In this document: positions 8,658-17,052 of the stretch, in pieces | How positions within the stretch are numbered: position 1 is the first letter of the stretch | Layout of the letters: each line of letters opens with the position of its first letter | From: Mycobacterium sp. PSTR-4-N | GTDB taxonomy: Bacteria > Actinomycetota > Actinomycetes > Mycobacteriales > Mycobacteriaceae | NCBI RefSeq assembly: GCF_022348085.1 | Contig: NZ_JAKRFN010000007.1 | Coordinates: forward strand, 103,943-167,942 | Direction: 5' to 3' | DNA length: 64,000 nt | Position numbers and translations under genes: made by a program | Notes under the pieces: generated by a model | Told to the model about the DNA's origin: nothing | Seen by the model: only the letters and a program-made list of their open reading frames with translations | The model's database searches: none

Positions 8658-10156
8658 CAGGTCAGCTTCCCGCCGCGGGTGAGGACAACTGAGGCCACGA
8701 TCAATAGCCCACCCAGCCAGACGAACCCAGTTAGTAATGGCCAGGTTTCGTCGAAACGTGAGGTGAGACTGGTATCGAATAGCAACCGGGTCACGCCGTA
8801 CCCGGGAAGAAACTGGGCCCACTCCTGAGGTACAGGGCGGAGCATCGGACTTTGGATGATTCCCAGATCGAGAAAAGGGATCAAAAATGCGACGAACACC
8901 CCCGCGACCTTGCCCAGCAGTGGCCCGATGACTACACCGATCAGGGCGTAGATTGCGGCGATCAGCAGGTTGGCAGCAATGTAGCCCGGCCACTGCCTGG
9001 CGTCGAAGACGGTCGCGGTAACCCCCATGGTGGCCGCCGTGATGACGATGGCGGCTACGGCGACCACGCCCAATCGGGCAGCCAGCACCACGCCAGTGCG
9101 GTAGCCGGCCAGCCGCAGGCGTCGGTCCCCGCCGGCAGCATCGACCACTACGAACATCCCAACCAGTGCAGCCAGCGCACCGATGCCGATCGGGGCCATC
9201 GCTCCGGCGTGTACCTCGGGAAACCAGAACGACTGGTTTGAAACGGCGCCGTTCTCGGTGACCGACACCATTAGAGATCGCCCCGGCGTGGTCACCTTCG
9301 CCAGCAGCACGAACGCCGCCGGCACAATAACTAGCAGCACCAACAGCGCGCCGTTTCGCCGCAGATCGACCAGACCGAACCTCAGCGCAGTCGGTAACTG
9401 GCCGGCCGTGCGCTGACGCCGTCGCGCGGTGCGAGAACCCGCCGTTACCAACGCGCCGGCCACAGCAAGAGCGCCGAGCATCCAAACCGAGGCGAGGCCG
9501 AGATCGCCGAGCCGTCCAGCGTGGTGCGAGGGCGTGTCGACAGTCCACAACGTGACGAAGTGAGTGGGAAACCAGCGAGTGAACACGTAATCGCCGCCGC
9601 TGCCGGCAGGCCCGACGAACACGTCGATCATCCAGATCAACAAGATGATCACCGCACCGTTGACCGGATTGGCAACCGCTATCCCTACTAGCGCACCGAT
9701 CGCCAGGTAGATGACCGAGAACATCAGCGTACCGACGATCACCCGGACCGGATGGTCGATACCGACACGCACGGCCAACGCGGCGAGCGCCACTCCCGAG
9801 ACGAGTCCCGCCATGAGCAGACCGGTGCCCGCCCGGGCAGCGAGCAACCGCGCCGCTGGTAAGCCGACCAGTTGCAACCGCTTGTCCGCGCGTCGCGCCG
9901 AGTGGATCTGGAAGTACATTGCGAGCCCCGACAGGAAGCCAGCTGCCCAGCCGGCGGTCGCCGTTTGGGTTGCGATGCCGGGTCGTCCCCGTAACAGTTC
10001 CATCGCGTCGGCGATCGAACCGGCCGCGACCAGCACGAACACGAGCGGCACCAGGACCAGCATGATCAGGTTCACCGGGTTGCGAACATAGTCGGCGATG
10101 AAGCTGCGGGTCAGCAGCAGCGTCGGCCGCCACTGCTCATGGGCTGCGGTCGTCAC
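8657..10156 (-). CDS. ABC-2-type exporter permease, two fused halves
   Basis: 499 aa from the GTG at 10156, preceded by GGAGGGCAGGGGG; a further in-frame start at 10204 lies inside the ATPase gene. About twelve hydrophobic segments fall in two similar halves of about six, separated by a basic region (RTARRRQRT), so a single polypeptide may form the whole channel. It overlaps the ATPase gene by 20 bp. Substrate unknown. The operon also encodes an ICMT-like membrane protein and a small Met-rich protein, so lipid or envelope export is a reasonable guess. Confidence 0.85.
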   Translation of the reverse strand: MTTAAHEQWRPTLLLTRSFIADYVRNPVNLIMLVLVPLVFVLVAAGSIADAMELLRGRPGIATQTATAGWAAGFLSGLAMYFQIHSARRADKRLQLVGLPAARLLAARAGTGLLMAGLVSGVALAALAVRVGIDHPVRVIVGTLMFSVIYLAIGALVGIAVANPVNGAVIILLIWMIDVFVGPAGSGGDYVFTRWFPTHFVTLWTVDTPSHHAGRLGDLGLASVWMLGALAVAGALVTAGSRTARRRQRTAGQLPTALRFGLVDLRRNGALLVLLVIVPAAFVLLAKVTTPGRSLMVSVTENGAVSNQSFWFPEVHAGAMAPIGIGALAALVGMFVVVDAAGGDRRLRLAGYRTGVVLAARLGVVAVAAIVITAATMGVTATVFDARQWPGYIAANLLIAAIYALIGVVIGPLLGKVAGVFVAFLIPFLDLGIIQSPMLRPVPQEWAQFLPGYGVTRLLFDTSLTSRFDETWPLLTGFVWLGGLLIVASVVLTRGGKLT

Positions 10157-10868
10157 TGGGGACCCCCTGCCCTCCGTACTGTCCCTCGCATAGCCGCCCG
10201 TCACACAGCTTGACGATGCGATCGAAGCGGTGCTCGTCAGCGACGAAGTGGCTAATAATCAGCACCGACCGTCCGTCGTCGCGACGACGGGCCACCAGAT
10301 CCCAGAACTTCAGATAGGTGTCCCAATCGAAGCCGGCATAGGGCTCATCCAGCAGCAGCACTTGCGGGTCGGCCAGCATCGCCAATGTCAGGTTGAGCTT
10401 GGCCAGCGTGCCGCCCGACAACCGATCCGCCCGTGTGCCGGCGTATCGTTCAAATCCCAACGCCTCGTAAAGATCTCGGCGCGCGCGCCGTTCGGCCTCA
10501 TGCGCCATACGGTAGGCGCGCGCGAACAGCTCAAGGTGCTCATCACAGGTCAGGCGTTCATACACCACCGGCTGCTGCGGGCAATAGCCCAGCACGCCGG
10601 AGCGGACCACCGTGCCCGCGTCTGGGGCAAGCTCGCCAACCAAGATCTTCATGATCGTTGACTTGCCTGAGCCGTTCTCCCCAACAAGACCGACCACTTC
10701 GCCAGGCTGCAGCGTCAGATCGACGCCGCGCAGCACCTGCTGGTGGTGCGAGATCGGCCAGGTGCCGCGGCGAAACGACTTCTCGATACCGCCGGCCGTT
10801 AACACCGCGGCGGCGGCCTCGACCACCGGCAGCTTCGTTATGTCGTCGGTCCCAGTGGTGTGATTCAT
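10137..10868 (-). CDS. ABC transporter ATP-binding protein
   Basis: 243 aa. Walker A GENGSGKST (about 59-67), Q-loop YCPQQP, signature LSGGTLAKLN, and Walker B LLLDEPYAGFD followed by the switch His (ISHF). The signature departs from LSGGQ, which is common in ABC-2 exporters. The ATG overlaps the stop of the methyltransferase-like gene (ATGA), and its end overlaps the permease. It powers the permease at 8657-10156. Confidence 0.92.
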   Translation of the reverse strand: MNHTTGTDDITKLPVVEAAAAVLTAGGIEKSFRRGTWPISHHQQVLRGVDLTLQPGEVVGLVGENGSGKSTIMKILVGELAPDAGTVVRSGVLGYCPQQPVVYERLTCDEHLELFARAYRMAHEAERRARRDLYEALGFERYAGTRADRLSGGTLAKLNLTLAMLADPQVLLLDEPYAGFDWDTYLKFWDLVARRRDDGRSVLIISHFVADEHRFDRIVKLCDGRLCEGQYGGQGVPSDDRSP

Positions 10869-11632
10869 GACCGACCTCCTCCGTGGGAGCCGTCGGTGCT
10901 GGGCGGTGGCGAGGCGCCGGTGGGCAGGGGCGGCGGTGTCGGGCGATGCCAGGCGGTGCGGCTGTCACCGGAGTGAGCGGTTTCCGGCACGGTTTGGGGA
11001 CGAGATCGCAAGTGCGGCAGGAATGCCGGAGTGCGTGCCGTGTACGCGTTCCATGCGGGGCCGAATTGGTCCGCCGCGTCGCGTTCTTCGCTGCGCGCCA
11101 GCCGCGCGTAGACGTAAACCAGCACTGGGAACATCATCAGTGTGGGAATCGTCGGCCACTGCAGCAAGAAGCCGAGCATGACTAGTAGGAAGCCGTCGTA
11201 TTGCGGGTGACGTACCCAGGCATACGGGCCGGTTGTGGCGAGTCGATCGGCTTGGGCGGCCGCATGCAAGTGTCGCCAGGCGACCGCGATCAGCCAGAAA
11301 CCGCCACCGATCGCCGCGTAGCTGGCCAGATGAAAGGGGCTCAGGTGCGGGTCGCCGGTCCAGCCGATGAGGTCGTTCCACAGGTGCCCGCCGGCGTGGG
11401 TGTCACGTAGGAGCGGGAAGCGCGATCCCAGCCAGCCGCCGAGCAGGTACACGGTCAACGGGACGCCGTACATCTCGGTGAACAACGCCACCAAGAACGC
11501 GGTGTAGCCGCCCATCGCCCGCCAATCTCGATGCGTTCTCGGACGAAAGAAGCTCAGCCCAAAAGCCATGAACAACAACGTGTTCACGATCACCAGCGGC
11601 CATAATCCGTAGGCTGCATCTGCCATCGTCAA
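10865..11632 (-). CDS. Isoprenylcysteine methyltransferase (ICMT/NnrU)-like membrane protein
   Basis: 255 aa; a second ATG at 11626 is equally possible. Several membrane helices precede the family motif GPYAWVRHPQYDGFLLVMLGF, which forms the SAM pocket in ICMT and phospholipid methyltransferases, and a final AARSEE-like helix. The last 45 residues are Pro/His-rich and disordered. First large gene of the ABC exporter operon. The substrate could be a small thiol, a lipid or a prenylated product. A shorter relative is at 56756-57388. Confidence 0.82.
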   Translation of the reverse strand: MTMADAAYGLWPLVIVNTLLFMAFGLSFFRPRTHRDWRAMGGYTAFLVALFTEMYGVPLTVYLLGGWLGSRFPLLRDTHAGGHLWNDLIGWTGDPHLSPFHLASYAAIGGGFWLIAVAWRHLHAAAQADRLATTGPYAWVRHPQYDGFLLVMLGFLLQWPTIPTLMMFPVLVYVYARLARSEERDAADQFGPAWNAYTARTPAFLPHLRSRPQTVPETAHSGDSRTAWHRPTPPPLPTGASPPPSTDGSHGGGRS

Positions 11633-11662
11633 GACCTTCTGATCGGTGATGGACGTGGAGGT

Positions 11663-11890
11663 TTATGACCGTCCCGCAGAGTCGCGATGCTCCGGCGTAT
11701 CGGACCGGTCATGCTTAGTGTCGTTACCGTGCCCGCCGCCCATTCCGCCCATCATGAACATCATCATCAATGGGCATGCCAGCGCAAAGAGCAGCAGCGC
11801 CGACGTCGACAGCGGAACGCCGATGGCCAGCGCAGTTACGAAAGCGGCGGCCAAGGCCAAGGCGTACCAGGGTAGGTACTGTGTTTTCAT
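11663..11890 (-). CDS. Small Met-rich membrane protein (DUF2933-like)
   Basis: 75 aa behind AAGGACC. Two closely spaced membrane helices (about 8-26 and 28-47) end in a Met cluster CPLMMMFMMGGMGGGHG followed by a His/Asp-rich tail. The Met/His cluster suggests copper or silver binding at the membrane surface. It heads the operon that continues into the ICMT-like and ABC genes. A 19-bp dyad of the recurrent CTAC-N11-GTAG type lies 65 bp upstream of its start. Confidence 0.75.
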   Translation of the reverse strand: MKTQYLPWYALALAAAFVTALAIGVPLSTSALLLFALACPLMMMFMMGGMGGGHGNDTKHDRSDTPEHRDSAGRS

Positions 11891-11954
11891 CTCGAGGTCC
11901 TTCCGTTCGGGCCGCCCTCAAGCATGCGCTTCTACCCTGGCGATGCCCATGGAA

Positions 11955-11973
11955 CTACGTACGTGATACGTAG
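11955..11973. promoter_or_regulatory. CTAC-N11-GTAG dyad, perfect 7-bp arms
   Basis: CTACGTA, CGTGA, TACGTAG. It lies 65 bp upstream of the small Met-rich protein gene. Dyads with the same 19-bp span occur before six other genes in the window. BlaI, encoded at 50698, is the inferred ligand. Confidence 0.6.
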
Positions 11974-12008
11974 GACGAAAGTCCCTGTCTGATTCGCCCA
12001 GAGGCCCT

Positions 12009-12203
12009 ATGGCGGACCCGCCAACGCGATCGTTCTCGTCGGCGTCGGCGTCGGCGTCGGCGTCGGTGCTGGCATCGGCGGTAGGCGTCGCATCCGGTCT
12101 ACGGCACGGTCATCACGAGCCGGCCGGTGTGAAACCCGATCACCACAGTCGGACGATCGGACACGCGGACGATCACGGTCGTGCGGCGCCACCCGCTACG
12201 TAG
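12009..12203 (+). pseudogene. Relic of the His-rich membrane protein at 37428
   Basis: The translated stretch VGVASGLRHGHHEPAG matches VGVASGLRHGDHAPAG of the intact protein at 37428-38207, and the following His-rich tail is of the same kind. Everything N-terminal is lost. Immediately before the match is a pure GTCGGC/GGCGTC repeat tract (about 12036-12066) giving alternating Ser-Ala. No ribosome site is convincing. The remainder of 11891-12423 shows only the upstream dyad at 11955 and no other gene. Confidence 0.65.
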
Positions 12204-12423
12204 CCGGTCGTCGAGTCAACCGGCACGCCAGCGACACCGGCGCCTGTCGAGGCTCTTTCGCCTGAGTCGCTTCACCACGAAGCGGGCGTTGATCACATAT
12301 ACGATCAGTAGTGAGTCAACCGCGGCCCGGTGGACTGGTACGTCGAGAACTTCGTCAGGTGTACGTGATGGGGGCAAAATGGCGCCTTGCTGACTGTCGC
12401 ACCACCTACTGGGAGTGCCTTCG

Positions 12424-13398
12424 TTAGATCTGCCAGTCTTGGGCGCCGTCGTTTTGGTTGTAGGTGCCGACGGAGTTCTTGACGACCACGGGGTCTCCAC
12501 TGCCGAAGTTGTCATAGAACCATTGAGCGTTGGCCGGACTGAGGTTTGGACACCCGTGGCTGACATTGCGCTTGCCTTGATCAGCGACTGACCAGGGCGC
12601 ACCGTGAACGAAGATGCCGGCGTTGTTGATCCGCACCGCGTCTTGAACTTTTAGCTTGTAACCTTCGGCCGCGTCGACCGGCACACCATAGGTGGAGGAG
12701 TCCATCACCATGTCGGCGAACTTCTCGAGCACGTAGTAGGTGCCGTTGGGTGTTTCGTATCCCGGCTTTCCCAAAGACACCGGCATGGTCTTCTCGAGTG
12801 AGCCGTTGCGCATGACCTCCATTTGGAGGGTGGCGTTGTCGATGGTCGCCACCAACGAGTCGCCGGTGCGGAAGCTCGATTTCGTGCCGCTGGCATCGAT
12901 GTTCACCGTTGTGTTGGGGGGCCAGAAGTCGATGGGCCGCCATCTGAGTTGGGTCGCGCTCATCCAGTAGAACTTCCCGGGGACCGCGGGGGTGGAGGAG
13001 ATGTGAACGGCTTGCTCGGCCAGCGCGCGGTCGGCGATCGGCCGTTGGAAGTTGATAATGATCGGCTTGGCCACCCCGACCATCGCGCCGTTGACGGGAT
13101 TGAACGTCGGCGGCGCGAACACCGGTTCGCCCTCGTAGGGTGCAGGGTTCTGCCCAGGCGGTGTGGGCCCGGCCGGGGGCGCCGGCCGTGAAAGATCACT
13201 TAGCGGACCCTGGATCGAACCGGGGGGGAGGACGAACGGTTCTGGCGGGGATCCCGGCATTGCCATCGGATCGATCGGCGCCGGCGGTCCGGGAAGGGGC
13301 GGCTCCGCCGCGGCGGAGCCGGTGCTCAGCATTAGTGCGCCGGCGAGGCCAGTCGCGGCCGACATCAGTCCCAGCTTACGCACTCGCCGCCGCTCCAT
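12424..13398 (-). CDS. L,D-transpeptidase (YkuD), exported
   Basis: 324 aa behind GAGGAGACC. Signal peptide (about 1-31, ending SAAAEP), then a Pro-rich linker (about 32-90), an Ig-like domain typical of mycobacterial Ldt proteins ([20 protein letters not shown]) and the YkuD catalytic domain. The active site is VSHGCPNLS with Cys near 283; MDSSTYGVP is the conserved lid region. It makes 3-3 cross-links in peptidoglycan and is insensitive to most penicillins. Two 19-bp CTAC/GTAG dyads lie upstream. Its paralogue at 46257-47480 has a lipobox instead of the Pro-rich linker. Confidence 0.93.
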   Translation of the reverse strand: MERRRVRKLGLMSAATGLAGALMLSTGSAAAEPPLPGPPAPIDPMAMPGSPPEPFVLPPGSIQGPLSDLSRPAPPAGPTPPGQNPAPYEGEPVFAPPTFNPVNGAMVGVAKPIIINFQRPIADRALAEQAVHISSTPAVPGKFYWMSATQLRWRPIDFWPPNTTVNIDASGTKSSFRTGDSLVATIDNATLQMEVMRNGSLEKTMPVSLGKPGYETPNGTYYVLEKFADMVMDSSTYGVPVDAAEGYKLKVQDAVRINNAGIFVHGAPWSVADQGKRNVSHGCPNLSPANAQWFYDNFGSGDPVVVKNSVGTYNQNDGAQDWQI

Positions 13399-13470
13399 AA
13401 CCGGTCTCCTCGCCTAGATTCTTCCGCCGTGCAACCCAAGAAGCACGACGAGTACTTCCAAATCTACTAC

Positions 13471-13489
13471 CTACGTACGTTGGCAGTAG
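13471..13489. promoter_or_regulatory. CTAC-N11-GTAG dyad before the L,D-transpeptidase
   Basis: Matching ends ACCTAC and GTAGGT (13469-13491) with the same 19-bp core span as the dyad at 11955. It lies 73 bp upstream of the start codon at 13398. Confidence 0.55.
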
Positions 13490-13571
13490 GTCGACCGATT
13501 TCGCTTACCGTGCGGTGCGGCAGTGGCTCCGTGTGGACAACCGCCACGTACGTCCGTAACCTAATCGTGAT

Positions 13572-13590
13572 CTACGTATCGAGACCGTAC
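13572..13590. promoter_or_regulatory. Second CTAC-N11-GTAC dyad, distal
   Basis: The right arm ends GTAC instead of GTAG. The left side GTGATCTACG (13567-13576) is identical to the left arm of the perfect dyad at 49611-49639. Confidence 0.45.
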
Positions 13591-13695
13591 TTGGTTCCTG
13601 GGCAACTAAAGGACATCCGACGTCGTGATCCTTGAACCGATCCGGCGGATCTCCCGTTCGCTGGTGCGGTCGCTTGTCGGCGCGGTCGCTGTTGC

Positions 13696-13744
13696 GCGCG
13701 GATCGCGACCGGTCACTTTGGTTGACCAAAACGGTCGTTATCGG
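13696..13744 (+). repeat. Left inverted repeat of the 1.26-kb segment
   Basis: 49 bp, four mismatches to the reverse complement of 14910-14958. It contains a small internal palindrome around TTGGTTGACCAA. Confidence 0.85.
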
Positions 13745-13802
13745 CGTTAAATCGAGCGTGGAAACTGGCGCTAATTATGGCGTGATGTGGTAGATTGGCG
13801 GT

Positions 13803-14318
13803 ATGGTGAACATCAGGCCGAACCGGATGCGCTCAATCACGGACGCACGCAACGCATTCAGCACCCTCGTCGGTGATGCGGAGAACGGACTCACCACCCA
13901 CATCATTAAGGGCTCGACCGTGGTAGCTCACCTGGTGCCGGCCACTGCGCCCGTCCTTGACGACCCCAACCTGCGGCTAGCGATGATCGCGGCGCTCACC
14001 GCCAGCGAGGCTGCTGCGGCAGGCGCAAACGAATGGCGTGAGGCCCGCCTCTGGCATGCCGGCGATACCGTCGGACGCCTGTTGGCCTGGACGTGGCGCG
14101 CCGACTCGGACCTGTGCATGAGGGCCTTCGCGTCGTTTCATGATCACCTGCAACGCGTCGTCGGCGCGACCCTCAGCCTGAGTGCCATTTGGCCGGGCAT
14201 TGAAGTGGCGCTAGGTGTGGCCCTCGACGAGGGCGAGACTGCTGCCCTGTTCCGATACCTGGACCAGCACTACGACGACTATTACCTCGGGCCGTACCGC
14301 AGCGCCGGGACCGTGTAG
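13803..14318 (+). CDS. Phd/YefM-like N-terminus with unknown C-terminal domain
   Basis: 171 aa. Residues about 9-55 (MRSITDARNAFSTLVGDAEN, then IIKGSTVVAHLVPA) resemble the DNA-binding N-terminus of Phd/YefM-type antitoxins. The C-terminal 115 residues are acidic and Trp/Tyr-rich (ending YLDQHYDDYYLGPY) and unlike a normal short antitoxin tail. No toxin gene follows; the next gene encodes a zinc-ribbon protein. It starts about 60 bp inside the left inverted repeat, which may hold its promoter or operator. Whether it is an orphan antitoxin, a repressor or a fused module is open. Confidence 0.65.
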   Translation: MVNIRPNRMRSITDARNAFSTLVGDAENGLTTHIIKGSTVVAHLVPATAPVLDDPNLRLAMIAALTASEAAAAGANEWREARLWHAGDTVGRLLAWTWRADSDLCMRAFASFHDHLQRVVGATLSLSAIWPGIEVALGVALDEGETAALFRYLDQHYDDYYLGPYRSAGTV

Positions 14319-14537
14319 CCCGCATAGCAACCTAGAACCGTCACATGACGAAATGCGTTAATTTACAGAGCGATTGCCTGACACCGGAGGTATAAAAACA
14401 TGACCCATGCATCGCCAAACGACGGCGAAAAGCCACTTGGAAGGGGCTGCGGAACAGCTCGATCCGTACCGCTGTCGTGCCAGATGCGACGTAGGGCGGC
14501 ATCACACTGCACCAGGGCGTCACACTGGCGCACAGAT

Positions 14538-14558
14538 GATTCGTCACCGTGACGAATC
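14538..14558. promoter_or_regulatory. Perfect palindrome GATTCGTCAC-C-GTGACGAATC
   Basis: Ten-bp perfect arms around a single C. It ends 35 bp before the ATG of the zinc-ribbon gene, the position of an operator. A partial copy (left arm plus GTGAC) lies at 15119-15134 outside the right inverted repeat. Confidence 0.6.
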
Positions 14559-14593
14559 AAGGCACCGCCTGCGCGTATCGAACGTATGATCGA

Positions 14594-14851
14594 ATGATGG
14601 CAGGCGGGTTGCGGTGGACTCGACGGGGGTGGGTCGAACCGGGACCGCCGCCGACGTGCCTGAACGGCCATCCGCTCGGCCCGGGTCGGGTGCTGGTCGG
14701 TAGCCAGGCGTGCGCGTGCGGCGTCATGCACCGCGTCTTTCATTGCCGCGCTTGCGACTCGACCACTTACCGGCCACCTCGGCACGACCGGTGCTTTGAC
14801 ATCAACTGCGACGGGCGGCGCGCACCCACATTTGATGAAGACGGCACATGA
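14594..14851 (+). CDS. Small zinc-ribbon-like protein
   Basis: 85 aa from the ATG at 14594; an upstream GTG at 14549 would put the palindrome inside the gene and is disfavoured. Metal-ligand candidates: CLNGH, ACACGVMH, HCRACD, and C in RCFDINCDG, enough for one or two zinc sites. The N-terminus has RWTRRGWVEPG. It lies inside the segment bounded by inverted repeats. Family not recognised; DNA or RNA binding is possible. Confidence 0.6.
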   Translation: MMAGGLRWTRRGWVEPGPPPTCLNGHPLGPGRVLVGSQACACGVMHRVFHCRACDSTTYRPPRHDRCFDINCDGRRAPTFDEDGT

Positions 14852-14909
14852 TGTGTGCGATTCTGGCAACTGCATAAGACGAAAAACACTGCAGCGCAAC
14901 GGAATTAAG

Positions 14910-14958
14910 CCAATAACGGCCGTTATGGTCAACTAAAGTGACCGGTCGCGATCCGCGC
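14910..14958 (-). repeat. Right inverted repeat of the 1.26-kb segment
   Basis: Reverse complement of 13696-13744 with four mismatches. From here to 15679 no gene is seen. The stretch holds the partial GATTCGTCAC site (15119), the palindrome at 15179 and the hairpin at 15651. Confidence 0.85.
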
Positions 14959-15178
14959 AGCCCTGTCTCTCTGCGAACCAAAAAGGCGCGTCATGTGTCT
15001 GTAGCACGTCTCGGCGGAGCCCCCAGGGATCGAGCGCCTACGAACGGAAGCTTGGGCGTCCGTGTGCGACGAGGCAACGACGGTGTGCGTCACCACGGAG
15101 GTCCAGCCAGCGGCGCGTGATTCGTCACGGTGACAAAAGCGCGCTGAATCTGCAGACTTCGCAGTGCATCTCGCTGTC

Positions 15179-15206
15179 TTCATGGATAATAGTCATTATC
15201 CATGAA
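15179..15206. promoter_or_regulatory. Long perfect AT-rich palindrome, orphan operator-like site
   Basis: Two perfect 12-bp arms (TTCATGGATAAT and its reverse complement) around AGTC, in otherwise GC-rich DNA. It looks like a repressor operator of the GGATAAT-N4-ATTATCC type. No gene starts nearby on either strand, so it may be a relic of a lost gene or a site for another DNA-binding protein. Confidence 0.55.
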
Positions 15207-15650
15207 AAATGGTTCGCGATCGTGACCTGGATCGAGCGGACCTACCACCGATGCTGCCGGCAACGTGCCCTCGGCAGGCTCACCCGGAGTCGAACTACTC
15301 CACACACCAGTCGCAACCGCGGCCCGAAATTCGCACACCGCGAGTCAACTGAACTCGGGGCAGTCTGGGGCCCGACGGGTCGCTGATTGAGGCCTTCCCC
15401 TACGACCTCTAAGTTATGAGCCGGTCAGTCGCCGTCTCAAGCGGTCAACCGTGTCCTGAATACCCAGGTCAGGTCACTTAGTGCGTCTCCAGCGTCATTC
15501 TCGTTAGGCCTCGTCTCGCGCTTTACACCCTGTTTCGTTCACAAATCCGTTCACACCTGAAGCTGAAGCTCGCGGCTCAGTTGCCGACTTCCCTGAGCTT
15601 GTATATGCCATCCACTTCCCGCATCGGGTCTGGCTGCGTGCGCTCGCGGC

Positions 15651-15668
15651 GAGGGTTCCTTCACCCTC
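15651..15668 (-). terminator. Possible hairpin after the MBL-rhodanese gene
   Basis: GAGGGT and ACCCTC arms with a 6-nt loop lie 12 bp past the stop codon at 15680. The stem is short and there is no U-tract. Confidence 0.35.
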
Positions 15669-15679
15669 CGTTGTGATGC

Positions 15680-17020
15680 CTACGCCGCGAGTCCCAGCTC
15701 GACGGCGTTGGTGAAGGCGTCATCGATGAGCACCACGGTGCGGTTCCGCGCATCCAGGATCGACGCCGCGATGGACGCCCGGTAACCGGATCCGCAGTGC
15801 ACCCACACTTCACCGGCGGGGACCTCTTCGGCGCGGGCCAGCAGTTCGTGCAGCGGGATGTTCACCGCCCCCGGCACGTGGCTCTCGGCGTATTCGCTGT
15901 CCTGCCGAACGTCGAGGACGGTGGTGGCGTCGGAGGGAATGCCGGACGACAGCTGCGTGAAGTCGGTCACCCGGTAGGTGCGCAGGGCGCTGCCGGCGCT
16001 CATGTCGTCGATGGCGCCGGTCGCGGCGCCGCGCACCTCGTCGACGCCGATGCGGACCAATTCGCGTCGTGCCTCGACAATCTGCTTCGGGTCGTCCGCG
16101 ATCAGGGTCAGCGGGGCACCCCACTGGTACAGCCAGCCCAGATAAGTGACGAATGAGCCCGAGAGTTCGAAGCCGAGGGTGCCGGCCAGATGCCCTGCGG
16201 CGAAGGCTGTTCGGCTGCGGAGGTCAACGACCCATTCGCCGGTGTCGATGCGCCGGCGCAGTTCGTCGGGGTCGACGGTCGCGGGCATGGTCAGGTCCAC
16301 CGGGGCCGGCCCCGCTGCGTTGATCACTCCCATGTGTGCGTAGTACGCCGGGTATGCCGATAGCGCCGCGAGGAGGTTCTCGACGTATGCCTCCTCATCG
16401 GAGGTGAGTGCCGGGTTGGTGTGGCGCTGCTCGCCGATGGTGGACGTGTCACCGCTGGCCGGCGTTGCCGAGCAGAAGCTCCCGAATCCGTGCGTCGGAT
16501 ACACCTCGGTGTCGTCCGGCAGTTCGCCGGCCAGTCGACGCACCGAGTGAAACTGGGCGTGGGTGAGCGTTTCGGTGTCGTCGGCCCCGATGAGGTCGGT
16601 GCGCCCGGTGGTGCCGTGAAGCATCGACCCGCCGGTGAAGACTGCGGTCTGGGTGTCGTGGCGCAACACATAGCTGACGTGATGGTGGGTGTGGCCGGGG
16701 GTGTGCAGCACCTCAAAGCGCATCGGCCCAGCCTCGATGACGTAGCCGTCGCGGGCGGGGAGCCGATCGTAGGCGACGTCGTCGCCGGCAGGCACCACGT
16801 ATTCCGCGTCAACGAGGCGCGACAGTTCGAGGCCACCCGTGACGTAGTCGTTGTGGATGTGGGTCTCGAGCACGTGGGTGATCGTGGCGTCCCGTTCGGC
16901 GGCGAGCGCCAGCACGCGGTCGATGTCGCGCTGCGGGTCGACGACCACGGCGACACCGCCATCGTCGATCAGGTAGCTACGGTCGCCCAGACTGGAGGTG
17001 TCGATGATGGAGATACGCAT
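15680..17020 (-). CDS. MBL-fold persulfide dioxygenase-rhodanese fusion (CstB-like)
   Basis: 446 aa; the start MRISIIDTS is preceded by AGAGAGG. An N-terminal metallo-beta-lactamase domain carries HIHND (54-58) and a later HTPGHTHHHV, the mononuclear iron ligands of persulfide dioxygenases. Two rhodanese domains follow. The first (about 255-345) has no Cys in the loop; the second has the active Cys near 408 (VHCGSGYRAS). In CstB-type enzymes persulfide is oxidised and sulfur passed to the rhodanese to give thiosulfate. Last gene of cstR-DUF302-TSUP-cstB. Confidence 0.9.
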   Translation of the reverse strand: MRISIIDTSSLGDRSYLIDDGGVAVVVDPQRDIDRVLALAAERDATITHVLETHIHNDYVTGGLELSRLVDAEYVVPAGDDVAYDRLPARDGYVIEAGPMRFEVLHTPGHTHHHVSYVLRHDTQTAVFTGGSMLHGTTGRTDLIGADDTETLTHAQFHSVRRLAGELPDDTEVYPTHGFGSFCSATPASGDTSTIGEQRHTNPALTSDEEAYVENLLAALSAYPAYYAHMGVINAAGPAPVDLTMPATVDPDELRRRIDTGEWVVDLRSRTAFAAGHLAGTLGFELSGSFVTYLGWLYQWGAPLTLIADDPKQIVEARRELVRIGVDEVRGAATGAIDDMSAGSALRTYRVTDFTQLSSGIPSDATTVLDVRQDSEYAESHVPGAVNIPLHELLARAEEVPAGEVWVHCGSGYRASIAASILDARNRTVVLIDDAFTNAVELGLAA

Positions 17021-17052
17021 GGAAAATTGCCTCTCTCTTGATGATTCGCGCG

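Larger units (their letters stand above)
13696..14958. mobile_element. 1.26-kb segment bounded by 49-bp inverted repeats
   Basis: The left repeat 13696-13744 and right repeat 14910-14958 match in inverted orientation at 45 of 49 positions, sharing for example GCGCGGATCGCGACC and GGTCACTTT. Similarity ends sharply on the outer side and fades over about 6 bp inside. The segment encodes an antitoxin-like protein and a zinc-ribbon protein but no transposase. No target duplication is evident. It could be a non-autonomous element mobilised in trans, an integration cassette, or a pair of regulatory or replication sites. Confidence 0.55.

Noticed and set aside
8250..10133. 627-residue minus-strand frame spanning the ABC permease
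   Set aside because: Its first two-thirds is an Arg-rich shadow of the permease; only the last 135 residues, from the ATG at 8657, form a real membrane protein.
12036..12066. GTCGGC repeat tract as a CRISPR or iteron array
   Set aside because: The units are contiguous hexamers with no spacers; it is a simple repeat inside a decayed coding sequence.
15381..15430. tRNA-Met-like 3' half on the minus strand (GGCTCATAACTTAGAGG)
   Set aside because: The anticodon-arm resemblance is short, the T-arm GTTCGA is absent and no acceptor stem can be formed, so no tRNA is called.
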